A stretch of 64,000 bases of DNA, taken from assembly GCF_010730955.1 (NCBI RefSeq), contig NZ_AP022577.1, positions 2,976,001 to 3,040,000 on the forward strand, given 5' to 3'. Positions 44,753-53,933 of the stretch are shown here, piece by piece. Within the stretch, counting starts at the first letter, position 1. Each line of letters starts with the position of its first letter. Under the pieces are notes generated by a model. The model had not been told where the DNA came from and did no database searches. It was given only the letters and a program-made list of their open reading frames with translations. The translations under genes and the position numbers were made by a program. Source of the DNA: Mycolicibacterium aubagnense. GTDB lineage: Bacteria; Actinomycetota; Actinomycetes; Mycobacteriales; Mycobacteriaceae.

Positions 44753-47619
44753 CCGACACCGACACCGCCCCGATCACCCGGCCCGCACACAGCGCGCCAA
44801 AGCGGCCCTTCGTCCCCAGAATGGTTCGCCTGCTGGCGATCCCGATCATCGTCTTCTGGGCTCTGCTCGCGGTGGTCACGAACACCTTCGTGCCGAAAAT
44901 CGAAGACGTCGCCCAGGAACTCGCCGGCCCGATGGTGCCGACCTACGCACCGTCGCAGGTGGCGATGCTGACCATCGGCAAGGAATTCCACGAGTCCACC
45001 TCGACCAGCCTGACCATGCTGGTGCTGGAGGCCGACCGTGGCCTCACCGAACAGGACCGCGACTACTACGCGGGCCTGGTCCGCACGCTCAAGGCGGACA
45101 GCACTCACGTGCAGTACGTCATGGACACCTGGGGCAAGCCGATCACCGCAGCCGGCGCGCAGAGCCTCGACGGCAAATCCGCCTACGTCCTGCTCCGCCT
45201 GGCCGGTGACATCGGGCAGATGGAGGCCAACAACTCGGTCAACGCCGTCAGGCACATCGTCGACACCTCCAATCCGCCTGCCGGACTGAAGGTTTACGTC
45301 AGTGGCGCGGCGCCGCTCGCCGCCGACACCGTCCTGATCGCCAACTCCAGCCTGAACAACATCACCATCGCGACGATGTTCCTGATCATCTTCATGCTTT
45401 TGCTGGTGTATCGCTCCGTCGTCACGATGCTGGTGCCGTTCTTCGGGGTGATCCTGCTGATGCTGTCAGTCAAGGGCGTGATCTCCGCGTTCGGGCACTA
45501 CGGCGTCATCCCGTTGTCGTCCTTCGCCACCAACATGGTCATCTCACTGACCCTCGGCGCGGGCACCGACTACGGCATCTTCCTCATCGGCCGATATCAC
45601 GAAGCCCGCCTGGCCGGCGAGAGTCGTGAAGACGCGTATTACACCGCCTACAAGGGTGTTTCGCACGTCATCGTCGGCTCCGGACTGACCATCGCGGGCG
45701 CCTGCGCATGTCTGACGTTCGCCAGGCTCAACTACTTCCACACCATGGGTCCCGCCGTGGCGGTCAGTATGTTGATCACCATCGCAGGCGCGCTGACCAT
45801 CGGACCGGCGCTGCTCAGCGTCGGCAGCCTGTTCGGCCTCTTCGACCCGAAGCAAGCGGTCAGGGCAAAGCTGTACCGCCGCATCGGCACCGCCGTCGTG
45901 CGGTGGCCCAAGCCGATCCTCGTGGCCAGCGTCGCGGTCGTCTCGGCGGGCGCGGTGTTCGTCCCGACGTACCGGGTCAGTTTCGACGATCGCACCTACC
46001 AGCCGTCAGATGCCCCGGCCAATCAGGGATTCCAGGCCGCCGACCGGCACTTCCCCAAGAGCAAGCTGTTCAGCGAGATGCTGATGGTCCAGGCCGACCA
46101 CGACATGCGCAACTCGGCGGACTTCATCTCGCTGGACCGCGTGGCGAAGGCGCTGATTCGGCTGCCCGGCGTGGCAATGGTGCAGAGCATCACCCGCCCC
46201 ATGGGCCGGGCCCTCGAGCATGCCTCCATCCCTTACCTTTTCACGACGCAGGGCAGCGGCAATGGCCAGCAGTTGCCGTTCACCCAGCACAACAACGAGA
46301 ACACGGCGAAACAGGCCAAGATCACCGCGCACAGCATCGAGGTGCTGCAGAAGACGGCCGATCTGACCCAGCGACTCGCCGACGAGTTGCACAACACGGT
46401 GTTGACCCTGGAGGACATGGAGCAGGTCACCAACGACATGCGTGACGCGGTCGCCAACCTCGACGACTTCATGCGCCCGCTCCGTGCGTATTTCTATTGG
46501 GAGCCACACTGTTTCGATATTCCGGTGTGCTGGTCGTTCCGGTCGCTGTTCGACGTGATCGACAAGGTCGACAACCTGGCCGCCGACATCGGCAAGGCAG
46601 TCGGCTCGTTCCAGGTGATCGACAGCCTGATGCCGCAGATGGTCTCACTGCTCCGGCAGACGGTGTCCGACAATCAGGCACTACTGGCGTTGATCGTCAA
46701 CAACTACGGCCCCACCGATATTCAGAACAAGAACACCGACCAGACCTTCGACGACATGATCAACGTCGGCAACGACTTCGACGCGTCACGCAGTGACGAC
46801 TTCTTCTACATCCCGCGCGAAGCGTTCGACAACGACGACATCAAAACCGGTATGGCACTGATGATGTCGCCCGACGGCCATGCCGCGCGCTTCATCGTCA
46901 CCCACGAGGGCAATGCGATGGGGCCAGAGGGCATCGAGCACGTCGAACAGTTCCCCGACGCGATCAAGATCGCGCTCAAGGAAACGTCGCTGGCCGGGTC
47001 GAAGATCTACATCGGTGGCTCGGGGTCCAACAACAAGGACATCCAGCTGTACTCGAAGAACGACCTGATGATCGCGGCCATCGCGGCCTTCGTCCTGATC
47101 TTCCTGATCATGATGATCATCACCCGATCCCTGGTGGCCGCCTTGGTCATTCCCGGCACCGTGGCCTTCTCCTATGCCGGCGCCTTCGGGTTGTCGGTGC
47201 TCATCTGGCAACACCTGATCGGCCTCCATCTGCATTGGCTGATCCTGCCGCTGACCTTCATCGTGCTGGTGGCCGTCGGCTCGGACTACAACCTGCTGCT
47301 GGTCGCCCGACTCAAAGAAGAAATTCACGCCGGTCTGAACACTGGACTCATCCGCGCGCTGGGCAGCACCGGTGGTGTCGTGACATCGGCCGGTCTGGTG
47401 TTCGCGTTCACCATGCTGGCCATGCTCTCCAGCGATCTGCGCACCATCGGCCAGATGGGTTCGACCGTCTGCATCGGTCTGCTGCTGGACACGCTGGTCG
47501 TCCGGTCCTTCATCGTGCCGTGTCTGGTGCGGCTACTGGGTCCGTGGTTCTGGTGGCCGACATTCGTCCGGCAGCGGCCGCTGCAGCCGTACAAGCCGGG
47601 CGTGATGATTGAGCACTAG
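44749..47619 (+). CDS. MmpL-family RND transporter
   Basis: A 956-residue RND transporter of the MmpL4/MmpL5 type with twelve membrane helices and two large extracytoplasmic loops. The proton-relay Asp-Tyr pairs are in LGAGTDYGIFLIGRYHEA (TM4) and VAVGSDYNLLLVARLKEE (TM10). The second loop has a long predicted coiled-coil (about 515-580, including TLEDMEQVTNDMRDAVANLDDF), a hallmark of MmpL4/5. Homologues with an MmpS export mycobactin/carboxymycobactin or efflux azoles and bedaquiline. No MarR/TetR regulator (such as MmpR5) is adjacent. The stop shares CTAG with a convergent gene. Confidence 0.93.
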   Translation: MTDTDTAPITRPAHSAPKRPFVPRMVRLLAIPIIVFWALLAVVTNTFVPKIEDVAQELAGPMVPTYAPSQVAMLTIGKEFHESTSTSLTMLVLEADRGLTEQDRDYYAGLVRTLKADSTHVQYVMDTWGKPITAAGAQSLDGKSAYVLLRLAGDIGQMEANNSVNAVRHIVDTSNPPAGLKVYVSGAAPLAADTVLIANSSLNNITIATMFLIIFMLLLVYRSVVTMLVPFFGVILLMLSVKGVISAFGHYGVIPLSSFATNMVISLTLGAGTDYGIFLIGRYHEARLAGESREDAYYTAYKGVSHVIVGSGLTIAGACACLTFARLNYFHTMGPAVAVSMLITIAGALTIGPALLSVGSLFGLFDPKQAVRAKLYRRIGTAVVRWPKPILVASVAVVSAGAVFVPTYRVSFDDRTYQPSDAPANQGFQAADRHFPKSKLFSEMLMVQADHDMRNSADFISLDRVAKALIRLPGVAMVQSITRPMGRALEHASIPYLFTTQGSGNGQQLPFTQHNNENTAKQAKITAHSIEVLQKTADLTQRLADELHNTVLTLEDMEQVTNDMRDAVANLDDFMRPLRAYFYWEPHCFDIPVCWSFRSLFDVIDKVDNLAADIGKAVGSFQVIDSLMPQMVSLLRQTVSDNQALLALIVNNYGPTDIQNKNTDQTFDDMINVGNDFDASRSDDFFYIPREAFDNDDIKTGMALMMSPDGHAARFIVTHEGNAMGPEGIEHVEQFPDAIKIALKETSLAGSKIYIGGSGSNNKDIQLYSKNDLMIAAIAAFVLIFLIMMIITRSLVAALVIPGTVAFSYAGAFGLSVLIWQHLIGLHLHWLILPLTFIVLVAVGSDYNLLLVARLKEEIHAGLNTGLIRALGSTGGVVTSAGLVFAFTMLAMLSSDLRTIGQMGSTVCIGLLLDTLVVRSFIVPCLVRLLGPWFWWPTFVRQRPLQPYKPGVMIEH

Positions 47620-48008
47620 CTCGCCTGATCAGCGAGCGACCACATCGACGTGGCGATCAGATCGCCCCGGTCGAGCGCTGCGGCCCGATGCTCGTGGACC
47701 TTGGCGTACTCGTCGGTGGTGACCATCTCGATAAATGCTGCCGGCGTGGGGTATTCGACGATCAAGATCGCGTCCCACCAAGGTTGTTCACCGTCGCCGA
47801 TGACGACCGCGGGCGCGGTGCCGCCGTAGACGACGCAGGCACCGACGCGCTCGAGGTGCGGGGCCACATCCCGCCCATATTGCAGGTAGCGCTCGATCCC
47901 TCCCGGCTTCTTGAACTGCAGCAGATTCACCATCACCACCGGAGCATCGGTGGGCCGCGCCATCAGGGTCGCGAACTGTTCGGGTGTGGTTTCTACCGTG
48001 GTATTCAT
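47616..48008 (-). CDS. DUF1330-like small protein
   Basis: A 130-residue protein of the DUF1330/dimeric alpha-beta-barrel type. The conserved segments are VVMVNLLQFKKPGGIERYLQYG, WDAILIVEYPTPAAFIEMV, and YAKVHEHRAAALDRGDLIAT. No signal peptide. ATG 48008 was selected because earlier in-frame codons run into the AraC gene region. Divergent from the AraC regulator gene, with paired TTGACA boxes between them, suggesting it is that regulator's target. Activity unknown. Confidence 0.85.
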   Translation of the reverse strand: MNTTVETTPEQFATLMARPTDAPVVMVNLLQFKKPGGIERYLQYGRDVAPHLERVGACVVYGGTAPAVVIGDGEQPWWDAILIVEYPTPAAFIEMVTTDEYAKVHEHRAAALDRGDLIATSMWSLADQAS

Positions 48009-48061
48009 TCGAATCTCCTTGATGTCGTGGTTCACGATCCCGCGCCGACCCCGCCGCAGTC

Positions 48062-48091
48062 TTGACACTTCACGACGAATCTTTGACATTT
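48062..48091. promoter_or_regulatory. Direct-repeat half-sites, 21 bp apart
   Basis: TTGACACTT (48062-48070) and TTGACATTT (48083-48091), same orientation, start-to-start 21 bp (two helical turns). They lie between divergent DUF1330 and AraC genes; AraC-family proteins commonly bind such direct half-sites. One could also be a -35 element. Confidence 0.6.
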
Positions 48092-48097
48092 AGTGCC

Positions 48098-49126
48098 ATG
48101 TCCGTGGTACGAGGAACGTCGCTGTCGAACTATCCGCGGCTGGTACGTGAATTGGGCGGCGATCCGCTCGAACTGCTGCGCTCTGCCGGCATCCGGCCCG
48201 AAGACGTCGGCATGTATGACCTCTTCGTACCATTCCGAAGCGTGGTCGCGGCGGTTGAATCAGCCGCAACCGCGACTGCGACACCGAATTTCGGGCGCTT
48301 GCTCGCTCAGCGCCAGGGCATCGAGATCCTCGGGCCCGTCGGCGTCGCAGCGCGGACTACGGCGACCGTCGCGGATGCCTTCACCATCTTCGAAAACTTC
48401 ATGGCCGCCTACAGTCCGGCGATTTCCGCGACCGTTACGCCGCTGGACGACCCAACGCGAGCGTTCTTTGAGTTCCGTTTGTTGCTCGACGGGTCGCCGC
48501 CGATCCCACAATCGATCGAGCTGACGCTCGGAGTCGCACTTCGGGTACTACGACTCATGCTCGGCGCCGACTACGCGCCGTTGGATGTTCATGTCCCTCA
48601 CGAACCGCTGACCGCGGAAGCCGACTATCGCACATACTTCGGCTGCACAACGTACTTCGCCTCGGGGACAGCCGGATTCACCTTGTTGACCACAGACCTC
48701 GCACAGCCACTCGACCATGATCAGCTGGCGAATCAGACTGCCGTGCAATACCTCAAGCTGATCACCGCCCGCGACTCACGAATCTCTCAGTCGGTGCGCA
48801 CGATGGTTCGCCAGCTTCTACCGACCGGTACTGTCACGGTGGAGCTGATCGCCGCCCAATTCACTATGCATCCACGAACCTTGCAGCGCAGGCTGACCGA
48901 CGAAGGATTGCCATTTCGCGAGTTACTGGACGACGTCCGTCGCCAAACTGCCGAGCGCTACCTTCGCGATACCAGCATGACGCTGTCCCACCTCACTCGC
49001 GAACTGGGCTATGCCGAACAGAGCGTCCTGACCCGATCTTGCCGCCGATGGTTCGGCACCGGGCCGGCCGATTACCGCCGAGCTACCCGGCTGCCCGCCG
49101 GAACAGCTGCGGGTCGTGAGCGTTGA
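48098..49126 (+). CDS. AraC-family regulator (OruR/ArgR-like)
   Basis: A 342-residue regulator with an arabinose-binding-like N-terminal domain of the type found in OruR and mycobacterial Rv1395-type proteins (about 10-210) and a C-terminal AraC helix-turn-helix (about 245-335). The DNA-binding part contains TVELIAAQFTMHPRTLQRRL and LTRELGYAEQSVLTRSCRRWFGTGPADYR. ATG 48098 fixes MSVVRGTSL. The 3' end overlaps the convergent metallo-hydrolase gene by 44 bp. The likely site is the 21-bp-spaced direct repeat upstream. Confidence 0.9.
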   Translation: MSVVRGTSLSNYPRLVRELGGDPLELLRSAGIRPEDVGMYDLFVPFRSVVAAVESAATATATPNFGRLLAQRQGIEILGPVGVAARTTATVADAFTIFENFMAAYSPAISATVTPLDDPTRAFFEFRLLLDGSPPIPQSIELTLGVALRVLRLMLGADYAPLDVHVPHEPLTAEADYRTYFGCTTYFASGTAGFTLLTTDLAQPLDHDQLANQTAVQYLKLITARDSRISQSVRTMVRQLLPTGTVTVELIAAQFTMHPRTLQRRLTDEGLPFRELLDDVRRQTAERYLRDTSMTLSHLTRELGYAEQSVLTRSCRRWFGTGPADYRRATRLPAGTAAGRER

Positions 49127-49871
49127 CGATCATCAGGTCCGGTTGGCCGGCGGCCCAAAGTTCGCTCAGGCGATGATGATTGGCCTGAACCTTCTTCCAG
49201 TCGAAAGCGACAGAGCGTTCCATCAGCCGCAGTGCACGCGGCGCGGTGCCGCTACCGTCGAGCTGACCATGGTGATAGAAACTGTCGCCGACGTGCAGTA
49301 TCCAGCGATTGCCGGCATCGACCGCGACCGCGGCGTGCCCACGCGTGTGGCCGGGCAGGCTGATCAGGACGATCCCGTCGGCGATCTCGGACAGTTCCTT
49401 GGCACCGGCGAAACCGCGCCAGGACTCCGCCTCCGCGGGCGAGTGCTCGACGAGGATCGGGCCGTGCGCGCGCCCGGCCGGCAGGTACCGCTGCTTCTCC
49501 ACCAAGGTCTTCGGGTGCAACGCGGCGAATACCTCACCGTTGGTGAGATGCACTTGAGCCCAGGGAAAATCGGCCAGACCGCCGACATGGTCTGCGTCGA
49601 AGTGGGTCACGACGATGTGCCGGACGTCAGTGGGGTCGAACCCAAGTCTGCGAATGTGATTGATAGCGGCTTCATTCGGGTCGAACACCGGGCGCACGTA
49701 GAAGCGCGCCGGACCGAAACGACTGGCGGGCGAATCGGCGTCCTGCAGCCCCAGACCGGAATCGACGAGCACCAGACCGCCTGGCGTTTCCACGAGCAAG
49801 ACGTGGCAGACCAACCCGTCGGGAACGAAATGCGGTCGCATCGTGCCGCAATTCAGGTGGTGGACCCTCAT
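49083..49871 (-). CDS. MBL-fold metallo-hydrolase, AHL-lactonase-like
   Basis: A 262-residue metallo-beta-lactamase-fold hydrolase resembling AHL-lactonases. The metal motif reads THFDADHVGGL, where the usual H-x-H-x-D-H has Asp in place of the second His. Further ligands are in LPGHTRGH, VGDSFYHHG and the C-terminal VNAHDPQLF. The zinc site appears otherwise complete. Homologues hydrolyse lactones or similar esters. ATG 49871 overlaps the stop of the NTF2-like gene (ATGA). The pair faces a TetR gene across a 21-bp perfect inverted repeat. Confidence 0.88.
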   Translation of the reverse strand: MRVHHLNCGTMRPHFVPDGLVCHVLLVETPGGLVLVDSGLGLQDADSPASRFGPARFYVRPVFDPNEAAINHIRRLGFDPTDVRHIVVTHFDADHVGGLADFPWAQVHLTNGEVFAALHPKTLVEKQRYLPAGRAHGPILVEHSPAEAESWRGFAGAKELSEIADGIVLISLPGHTRGHAAVAVDAGNRWILHVGDSFYHHGQLDGSGTAPRALRLMERSVAFDWKKVQANHHRLSELWAAGQPDLMIVNAHDPQLFRRAAG

Positions 49872-50425
49872 GCCAGGTCGGCGGGCGGGGTGTCGATGAG
49901 CCGGACGTCGGGCTGACTGGACATGGCCAGCAAGCCTCGCAGCCCCCGGACGACCGTGGGCCAGTTTCGCGGATCACGCAGATTCAGGCCTCCCACAAGC
50001 TGTTTCAGCATCGTGAGCGTGTCGAAGTAGATGCGTTCGGTCACCAGGTTCTCGTTCTCGTCGAAGACGAAGTACGCCGTCATCCGGGTGCGGTGGCGCG
50101 AGCCCGTGGCCGGGATGCCGCCCAGCGGGCCGAGATGCGTTCCGAGTAGCCAGAATTCGACGATCACCGCATCAGCACTGTGGCGCAGCGCGATGATCTC
50201 GTGGTCTTGATCAGGGAATGCCACCCGGGTGTCGCGATAGTAGCCACGCACGTCGGCGTCGCCGTCGTGGACCGTCAGCGTCGGAATGATCTCGTAGTGC
50301 GGATGCGGGAACGTGGCCAGCACGCCGCCCCAGTCCTGGCGGACCTCATCGTGAAAGTGGTCCAGGACAAGCTTCTCGCGAGCCTGCAACACCTCGAGGG
50401 AAGGAATATCGAAGCGCAGCGTCAT
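49868..50425 (-). CDS. NTF2/SnoaL-like protein
   Basis: A 185-residue protein of the SnoaL/NTF2-like fold, longer than the minimal ~130 residues. REKLVLDHFHDEVRQDWGGVL, YYRDTRVAFPDQDHEIIAL and MTAYFVFDENENLVTERIYFD are characteristic of polyketide-cyclase-like or ester-cyclase-like members. No signal peptide. It is co-transcribed with the MBL-fold gene (ATGA overlap), so a two-enzyme conversion of a lactone or cyclic substrate is possible (inference). Its promoter region holds the 21-bp inverted repeat. Confidence 0.85.
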   Translation of the reverse strand: MTLRFDIPSLEVLQAREKLVLDHFHDEVRQDWGGVLATFPHPHYEIIPTLTVHDGDADVRGYYRDTRVAFPDQDHEIIALRHSADAVIVEFWLLGTHLGPLGGIPATGSRHRTRMTAYFVFDENENLVTERIYFDTLTMLKQLVGGLNLRDPRNWPTVVRGLRGLLAMSSQPDVRLIDTPPADLA

Positions 50426-50451
50426 GCGCCCTCCTGTTCAAACGATGGATT

Positions 50452-50499
50452 ATTTCCACACCGTGGGATTAAGCCAGGTTAATCCCACGGTGTGGAAAT
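50452..50499. promoter_or_regulatory. 21-bp perfect inverted repeat (TetR operator pair)
   Basis: Arms at 50452-50472 and 50479-50499 are exactly complementary, with a GCCAGG centre. Each arm contains a smaller dyad, CCAC-acc-GTGG (50456-50466) and CCAC-ggt-GTGG (50485-50495), with centres 29 bp apart. It is located between the divergent NTF2-like and TetR genes and is the longest perfect dyad seen in the window. Confidence 0.88.
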
Positions 50500-50528
50500 T
50501 TGCAAGAGTCTGGGCGAGAATGGGGCGC

Positions 50529-51212
50529 ATGAACGCGGTCACGCCGGCACCACGACGCGGACGACCGCCAAAAGCCCTGGCACAGCTGACCCGAGCGGCG
50601 ATTCGCGAGGCAGCGCTGACCGTGATCGACGATGACGGCATCGCCGCGGTGAGCATGCGCTCGGTCAGCCGACTACTCGGTGTCGACGCGAAAAGCCTGT
50701 ATCACCACGTCGCCGACAAGGACGATCTACTGGACGCCGTCGCCGAACATCTGCTCGGGCAGCTGCGGCCGCCGACACCCACCGGCGAACTGCGGACGGA
50801 TCTGACGGCCCTCGCCTACGAATTTCGGCGGGTGACACTCGCACATCCCGAGGCCGCGACTCTCGTGTTGACCCGGCAGATGTCGACGTCGGCCGGACTC
50901 GCACCCGTCGACGCCCTGCTGTCGATACTGCGCCGGGCCGGCGCCGCCCCCGAGCAAGCCGTGCGACTCACCCGCGCACTTGTGGCGGCAGTCGTCGGGA
51001 TGCTGCTGCGCGAGGTGTCGGCCGGCCCCACGTTCGGCAGCGCGAACCCCGCGGACATCGCCGCCCGGCAGGCGGAACTCCAAAGTTCCTCATTATCGGA
51101 AGTCGTTGCGTGCGCACCTTTTCTCGCCCGATTCGATCGGGACAAAGAATTCGCAGCGGGTGTGGATCTGGTGGTGGATTTCGTCGCGTTCCGGCTGGCG
51201 AACCTGACATAG
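50529..51212 (+). CDS. TetR-family regulator (TetR_C type)
   Basis: A ~227-residue regulator with an N-terminal helix-turn-helix ([33 protein letters not shown], about 38-70) and a C-terminal domain resembling classical TetR (TetR_C). RRGRPPK precedes the DNA-binding domain. ATG 50529 is used; ATG 50520 is possible. It lies seven bases before the WS/DGAT gene and faces the NTF2/MBL pair across a 21-bp perfect inverted repeat, its probable operator, so it may control both sides. Confidence 0.88.
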   Translation: MNAVTPAPRRGRPPKALAQLTRAAIREAALTVIDDDGIAAVSMRSVSRLLGVDAKSLYHHVADKDDLLDAVAEHLLGQLRPPTPTGELRTDLTALAYEFRRVTLAHPEAATLVLTRQMSTSAGLAPVDALLSILRRAGAAPEQAVRLTRALVAAVVGMLLREVSAGPTFGSANPADIAARQAELQSSSLSEVVACAPFLARFDRDKEFAAGVDLVVDFVAFRLANLT

Positions 51213-51219
51213 TGCTGCC

Positions 51220-52557
51220 ATGCGGTTGTTGAGTGCTGTCGACACCATGTTCTACCGGATGGAGTCCGACCGGACGCCGATGCACATCGGCGCCCTGCTG
51301 ACGTTCCGGCTGCCGGACGGCGCCGGCCCCGGCTACGTTCGCAGCCTCTACGACGCGTTCTCCCGACTGTCGTTCCTGCCGTTCCCCTTCGACAGCGAGG
51401 TGGTCGACGGCCTGCTGCCCGAGTGGCGCACCGTCGCCCCCGACCCGGAGTACCACGTTCGACTGTCCGCGCTGCCGTATCCGGGCAGCGAGGCCGACCT
51501 GGGCACGCTGGTGGCCCGGTTACACGCGCACCCGCTCGACACGCGCCGGCCACTCTGGGAGGCGCACTTCATCGAGGGCCTGTGCGACGGTCGCTTCGCC
51601 ATGTACTTCAAGGCCCACCATTGCGCGGTGGACGGCATGGGCGCGATCAACACCATCAAGAAGTGGCTGAGCACCGAGCCCGACCGCTACGTGCCGCTGT
51701 CCGAGGCCGGGCCGAAAGCCGAGGTGCCCGAACGCAACCGGGTGGCGTCGGTCGCGTACGAGCTGTGGAACCGGGCGGCAGACGGTGTCACCGGCTCGGC
51801 CGAGTTGGTGAAGAGTCTCGTCGGGATGATCGGGGGCGACAACAGCCATGTGGGCGCCACGCTGGGCACCCCGCGGGCGCCGTTCAACGCCACTCTCACG
51901 CCGCAGCGTCGGCTGGCGGTCGAGGTTCTCGAGCTTTCCCGCCTGAAGGCCATCGCCAAAGCCACGGAGACGACGGTCAATGACGTCACGCTTGCGGTGT
52001 GCGGCGCGGCCCTGCGCCGCTACCTCGATGAGCAGGGCGAGCTACCCGAGGAAACCCTGACCGCCTCGGTGCCGGTCGGTTGGGAGCGCGACGAGGACAC
52101 GTTGAATGCCGCCGCCGGATTCGTCTGCCCTTTGGCGACAACGGAATCCGACCCGCTGGAACGGCTGGCGGTGATCAACGCCTCGACCACGCGCGGCAAG
52201 AAGGAACTGCTCGCGATGTCGCCGAACGCGTTGAACCACTACACATTGATGGGTCTGCTGCCACTGACCATCGGACAGAAGACCGGTGCCCTCACCAAGA
52301 TTCCGCCGTTGTTCAACCTCACAGTGTCCAACGTGGTGCTGACCAAAGAGCCGCTATACCTCGGCGGCGCCCAGTTGGAGCTGATCGCCCCGGTCTCCTT
52401 CTTGTGCGACGGGTACGGCCTGAACATCACCGTGGTCGGCTACACCGACAAAGTCATCCTCGGGTTCGTCGGCTGCCGTGACACCATGCCTCACCTGCAG
52501 CGTCTCGCGGTCTACTCGCGCGAAGCGCTCGACGAACTCGAGCAGGCCGCCGGCTAG
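51220..52557 (+). CDS. Wax ester synthase/diacylglycerol acyltransferase
   Basis: A 445-residue WS/DGAT of the mycobacterial triacylglycerol synthase group. The catalytic HHxxxDG is [13 protein letters not shown] (His133, His134, Asp138, Gly139). The second block, [24 protein letters not shown], and [16 protein letters not shown] near the end match the family. It transfers acyl groups from acyl-CoA to diacylglycerol or alcohols for storage lipid. Seven bases after the TetR stop, so likely co-transcribed. Shares CTAG with the convergent cyclase stop. Confidence 0.93.
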   Translation: MRLLSAVDTMFYRMESDRTPMHIGALLTFRLPDGAGPGYVRSLYDAFSRLSFLPFPFDSEVVDGLLPEWRTVAPDPEYHVRLSALPYPGSEADLGTLVARLHAHPLDTRRPLWEAHFIEGLCDGRFAMYFKAHHCAVDGMGAINTIKKWLSTEPDRYVPLSEAGPKAEVPERNRVASVAYELWNRAADGVTGSAELVKSLVGMIGGDNSHVGATLGTPRAPFNATLTPQRRLAVEVLELSRLKAIAKATETTVNDVTLAVCGAALRRYLDEQGELPEETLTASVPVGWERDEDTLNAAAGFVCPLATTESDPLERLAVINASTTRGKKELLAMSPNALNHYTLMGLLPLTIGQKTGALTKIPPLFNLTVSNVVLTKEPLYLGGAQLELIAPVSFLCDGYGLNITVVGYTDKVILGFVGCRDTMPHLQRLAVYSREALDELEQAAG

Positions 52558-53741
52558 CGTCTGCCGACCAGATACCAGGTGTGCATCACGCCTTTGCCCT
52601 TGACCTCGACCGCGCCCCGCTCCTCGAGCACGAAGCTGTCCTTGAGACGCTCATAGACGTTCTGCGGCACCTGGATTCGGCCGACGACGTCGGTGGTCTC
52701 CATCCGCGCCGCGACATTGACCGCATCGCCCCACACGTCGTAGAAGAACTTGCGCGCACCGACCACACCGGCGACCACCGGGCCGGCCGCCAGGCCGATC
52801 CGCAACGGCACCGGCTGCCCTTTGGGATCCGTCAACGCGGCCACCACATCAACCATGTCCAGGGCCAAGGATGCGAGCGCCTCGAGATGATCGGGCCGCG
52901 GCTCCGGCACCCCGCTGACCACCATGTAGGAATCGCCACTGGTCTTGATCTTCTCCAGACCGTGTCGGTCGACCAGGGTGTCCAGTCCGGTGTACAGCTC
53001 GTCAAGAAACCGGACCAATTCGGTGGGGGTGGAATCGCTTGCGCGCTGGGTGAATCCGGCAACGTCGGCGAACAGCACGGAGGCATCCTCGTACCAGTCG
53101 GCAATGATGTCCCGGTGTGGAGCCTTCAACCGCTGTGCGATCTTCGCCGGCAGGATGTTGGCCAGCAACGACTCGGAGCGACCGTATTCAACCGCCAAAG
53201 CCGCTTCTGCGCGGTCGATTTCGCGCATCGCGTACCAGATGGTCGCGACCACCAGGACCCACGACGAAATCACCGCGGCAACGAACCCGACCGTCGTGAC
53301 CCACTGCGGCTGCACCCCGGTATCGGCGGGCACCAGGAACTGCAGCGCGATGATGATGCCGGCACCTACTGCCGCCACCACCGAGGCGACGACGATGTGC
53401 TCGATCCCGAGCACCAGCACGATCAACGACGCGGCGACAAGGAAGTACAGCTGCTGGCCTGGTCCCCGCCCCACGTAGGCCGTCACGAGAGTCGTCAGGA
53501 AGTAGGCGATGCCGATGAAGGTCAACGGCGCGAGCAGCTCACCGAACCGGTACAACTTCGGGATCGCCAGATAGACCGGGGCGCACACGACGGCCAGGCT
53601 CCCGATCCAGATGCCGGCCTCGCCGGCGAACATCGACAACGCGCCGAGGAAGGCCGCAACAACCGCGCCGATTCGGGCGGCCACCGTCAACACCCGCCGA
53701 CGGCGCTCCAGGCTCTCTGCGGACGTGGTCCCGGGCGACAT
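52554..53741 (-). CDS. Membrane class III adenylate cyclase (Rv1625c-like)
   Basis: A ~395-residue cyclase with six N-terminal membrane helices and one cytoplasmic class III catalytic domain, closely resembling Rv1625c (Cya), which functions as a homodimer like mammalian cyclases. Metal-binding Asp in [12 protein letters not shown] and [12 protein letters not shown], purine-specifying Lys in LEKIKTSGD, and [14 protein letters not shown] (Asp pairing, Asn/Arg transition-state) are intact. There is no HAMP domain. The start is uncertain (53741, 53774 or 53795). It would make cAMP in response to an unknown membrane signal. Confidence 0.93.
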   Translation of the reverse strand: MSPGTTSAESLERRRRVLTVAARIGAVVAAFLGALSMFAGEAGIWIGSLAVVCAPVYLAIPKLYRFGELLAPLTFIGIAYFLTTLVTAYVGRGPGQQLYFLVAASLIVLVLGIEHIVVASVVAAVGAGIIIALQFLVPADTGVQPQWVTTVGFVAAVISSWVLVVATIWYAMREIDRAEAALAVEYGRSESLLANILPAKIAQRLKAPHRDIIADWYEDASVLFADVAGFTQRASDSTPTELVRFLDELYTGLDTLVDRHGLEKIKTSGDSYMVVSGVPEPRPDHLEALASLALDMVDVVAALTDPKGQPVPLRIGLAAGPVVAGVVGARKFFYDVWGDAVNVAARMETTDVVGRIQVPQNVYERLKDSFVLEERGAVEVKGKGVMHTWYLVGRR

Positions 53742-53872
53742 GTCCGGCAGCGTATCGCTGAAGGCGCACGTCATCGGCCGCATCGAGAGGAACACTTAGG
53801 CGCTCGAATGACGCGACCATTGTCCCGCCCGACCCCGCACGTCGGGGACCATCCAGCTGCGGCAGGCGTGCC

Positions 53873-53912
53873 AAAGTCCAGCGAAAGTCAAAATTTGTTG
53901 GACCTTGACTTT
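53873..53912. repeat. Left 40-bp fic-flanking repeat (AAAGTC boxes)
   Basis: AAAGTCCA at 53873 and AAAGTCAAA at 53884 (11 bp apart), then TTGACTTT at 53905-53912 in reverse. Aligns with 55365-55404 at 33 of 40 positions without gaps. It ends 21 bp past the fic stop side, 1,492 bp from its partner. Confidence 0.85.
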
Positions 53913-53933
53913 TATGCCCTCCGGCGTGGGCTG

